Of a stretch of 6,774 nt of DNA, positions 1 to 6,774 are shown one piece after another (positions within the stretch are counted from its first letter, which is position 1; the number at the start of each line of letters is the position of its first letter). Made by a program: the position numbers and the translations under genes. Source of the stretch: Caulobacteraceae bacterium. Lineage in GTDB: Bacteria; Pseudomonadota; Alphaproteobacteria; Caulobacterales; Caulobacteraceae. Below the pieces are notes generated by a model. That model was not told the origin of the DNA. It searched no databases and saw only the letters and a list, made by a program, of their open reading frames with translations. The stretch lies in assembly GCA_013815405.1 (NCBI GenBank), contig JACDGF010000119.1, forward strand, positions 1-6,774, written 5' to 3'.

Positions 1-3
1 CGG

Positions 4-22
4 CGCAACGCATTGCGTTGCG
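4..22. repeat. perfect inverted repeat / hairpin in the rpoB leader
   Basis: CGCAACGCA (4-12) is the exact reverse complement of TGCGTTGCG (14-22), with a single T between them. As RNA this would fold as an 8-bp stem (4-11 with 15-22) closed by a 3-nt loop. No T run follows, so it does not look like an intrinsic terminator. It could be an RNA-processing hairpin, an attenuation element or a dyad for a DNA-binding protein; the sequence alone does not decide. Confidence 0.6.
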
Positions 23-33
23 GAGACTTCCAG

Positions 34-46
34 CGTCCGGCGGACG
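34..46. repeat. short inverted repeat in the rpoB leader
   Basis: CGTCCG (34-39) and CGGACG (41-46) are exact reverse complements around a single G. As RNA this gives a 5-bp stem with a 3-nt loop, which is short. It is one of several small dyads in this leader and its role is unknown. Confidence 0.4.
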
Positions 47-121
47 GCATGCGGCCCGGGAACCTTCATCCCCCAGCCCCCCGTCCGATCCGAGGGTGGA
101 CGCGTGGACATGAACCGACGC

Positions 122-134
122 CCAGGAACCCTGG
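122..134 (+). repeat. small hairpin just upstream of the rpoB ribosome binding site
   Basis: CCAGG (122-126) pairs with CCTGG (130-134) around the 3-nt loop AAC, giving a 5-bp stem that ends 9 nt before the Shine-Dalgarno sequence at 144. It could influence access of the ribosome to the rpoB start, but a stem this short is also expected by chance in GC-rich DNA. Confidence 0.35.
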
Positions 135-143
135 TGCGTCCGC

Positions 144-149
144 AGGGAG
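144..149 (+). promoter_or_regulatory. ribosome binding site of rpoB
   Basis: AGGGAG at 144-149 contains the core GGAG (146-149). Two ATG codons follow in tandem at 153 and 156. The gap from GGAG is only 3 nt to the first but 6 nt to the second. The second also gives the usual family N-terminus [10 protein letters not shown]. Both points favour 156 as the main start. Confidence 0.7.
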
Positions 150-155
150 ACAATG

Positions 156-6774
<6,619 letters not shown>

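Larger units (their letters stand above)
1..155 (+). other. non-coding region upstream of rpoB (probable rplL-rpoB intergenic leader)
   Basis: No convincing coding sequence is seen here; the short frames are either unsupported or run on as out-of-frame overlap of rpoB. In most bacteria rplL lies directly upstream of rpoB, but no recognisable L7/L12 C-terminus is present, so the window probably opens inside the intergenic region. The stretch is GC-rich and contains several short inverted repeats (4-22, 34-46, 82-102, 122-134). It also has an 8-nt near-tandem repeat, GTGGACGC then GTGGACAT, at 96-111, and three copies of CGTCCG at 34-39, 82-87 and 137-142. No clear -35/-10 pair and no hairpin followed by a T tract is visible, so I call neither a promoter nor a terminator. 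The transcript probably reads through from ribosomal protein genes upstream, which is inference from the usual gene order. Confidence 0.7.

Overview
The window is a piece of core bacterial chromosome: the end of an upstream intergenic region, a complete rpoB, a 100-nt spacer, and the first 811 codons of rpoC. Both genes are on the + strand. Together they encode the two large subunits (beta and beta-prime) that form the active-site cleft of RNA polymerase. Base composition is high-GC with strong G/C preference at third codon positions. The RpoB N-terminus ([10 protein letters not shown]...), the RpoC N-terminus ([11 protein letters not shown]...) and the alpha-type internal wording of both proteins point to an alphaproteobacterium, perhaps near Rhodospirillales. 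The class is fairly secure; the order is only an impression.

Layout. Positions 1-155 are non-coding and are probably the rplL-rpoB intergenic region; no rplL end is visible. This stretch is unusually dense in short inverted repeats, including an 8-bp hairpin at 4-22 and two alternative partners for the segment around 98-103. A Shine-Dalgarno sequence at 144-149 serves rpoB, which runs from 156 to 4241 (1361 aa). The spacer 4242-4341 holds an 11-nt direct repeat and a 9-bp hairpin without a T tract. rpoC starts at 4342 behind a poor Shine-Dalgarno sequence and runs off the window at 6774 with an open frame. It carries the first zinc site, the catalytic aspartate triad, the bridge helix, and the first cysteine of the second zinc site.

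The two genes are almost certainly co-transcribed and their products assemble with alpha2 and omega into the core enzyme. I see no mobile element, CRISPR array, tRNA, rRNA or accessory system, and no sign of a novel gene system. The one observation that stands out is inside rpoB at 3643-3677: an A7 run placed in frame as the heptamer A AAA AAG (the same slippery sequence as in dnaX), followed after 9 nt by a perfect 6-bp stem. A -1 stop codon lies at the foot of that stem. It may be chance, but it is a specific and testable candidate for programmed or accidental frameshifting in the beta subunit gene. Several long open frames on the minus strand are artefacts of codon usage and are recorded as rejected.
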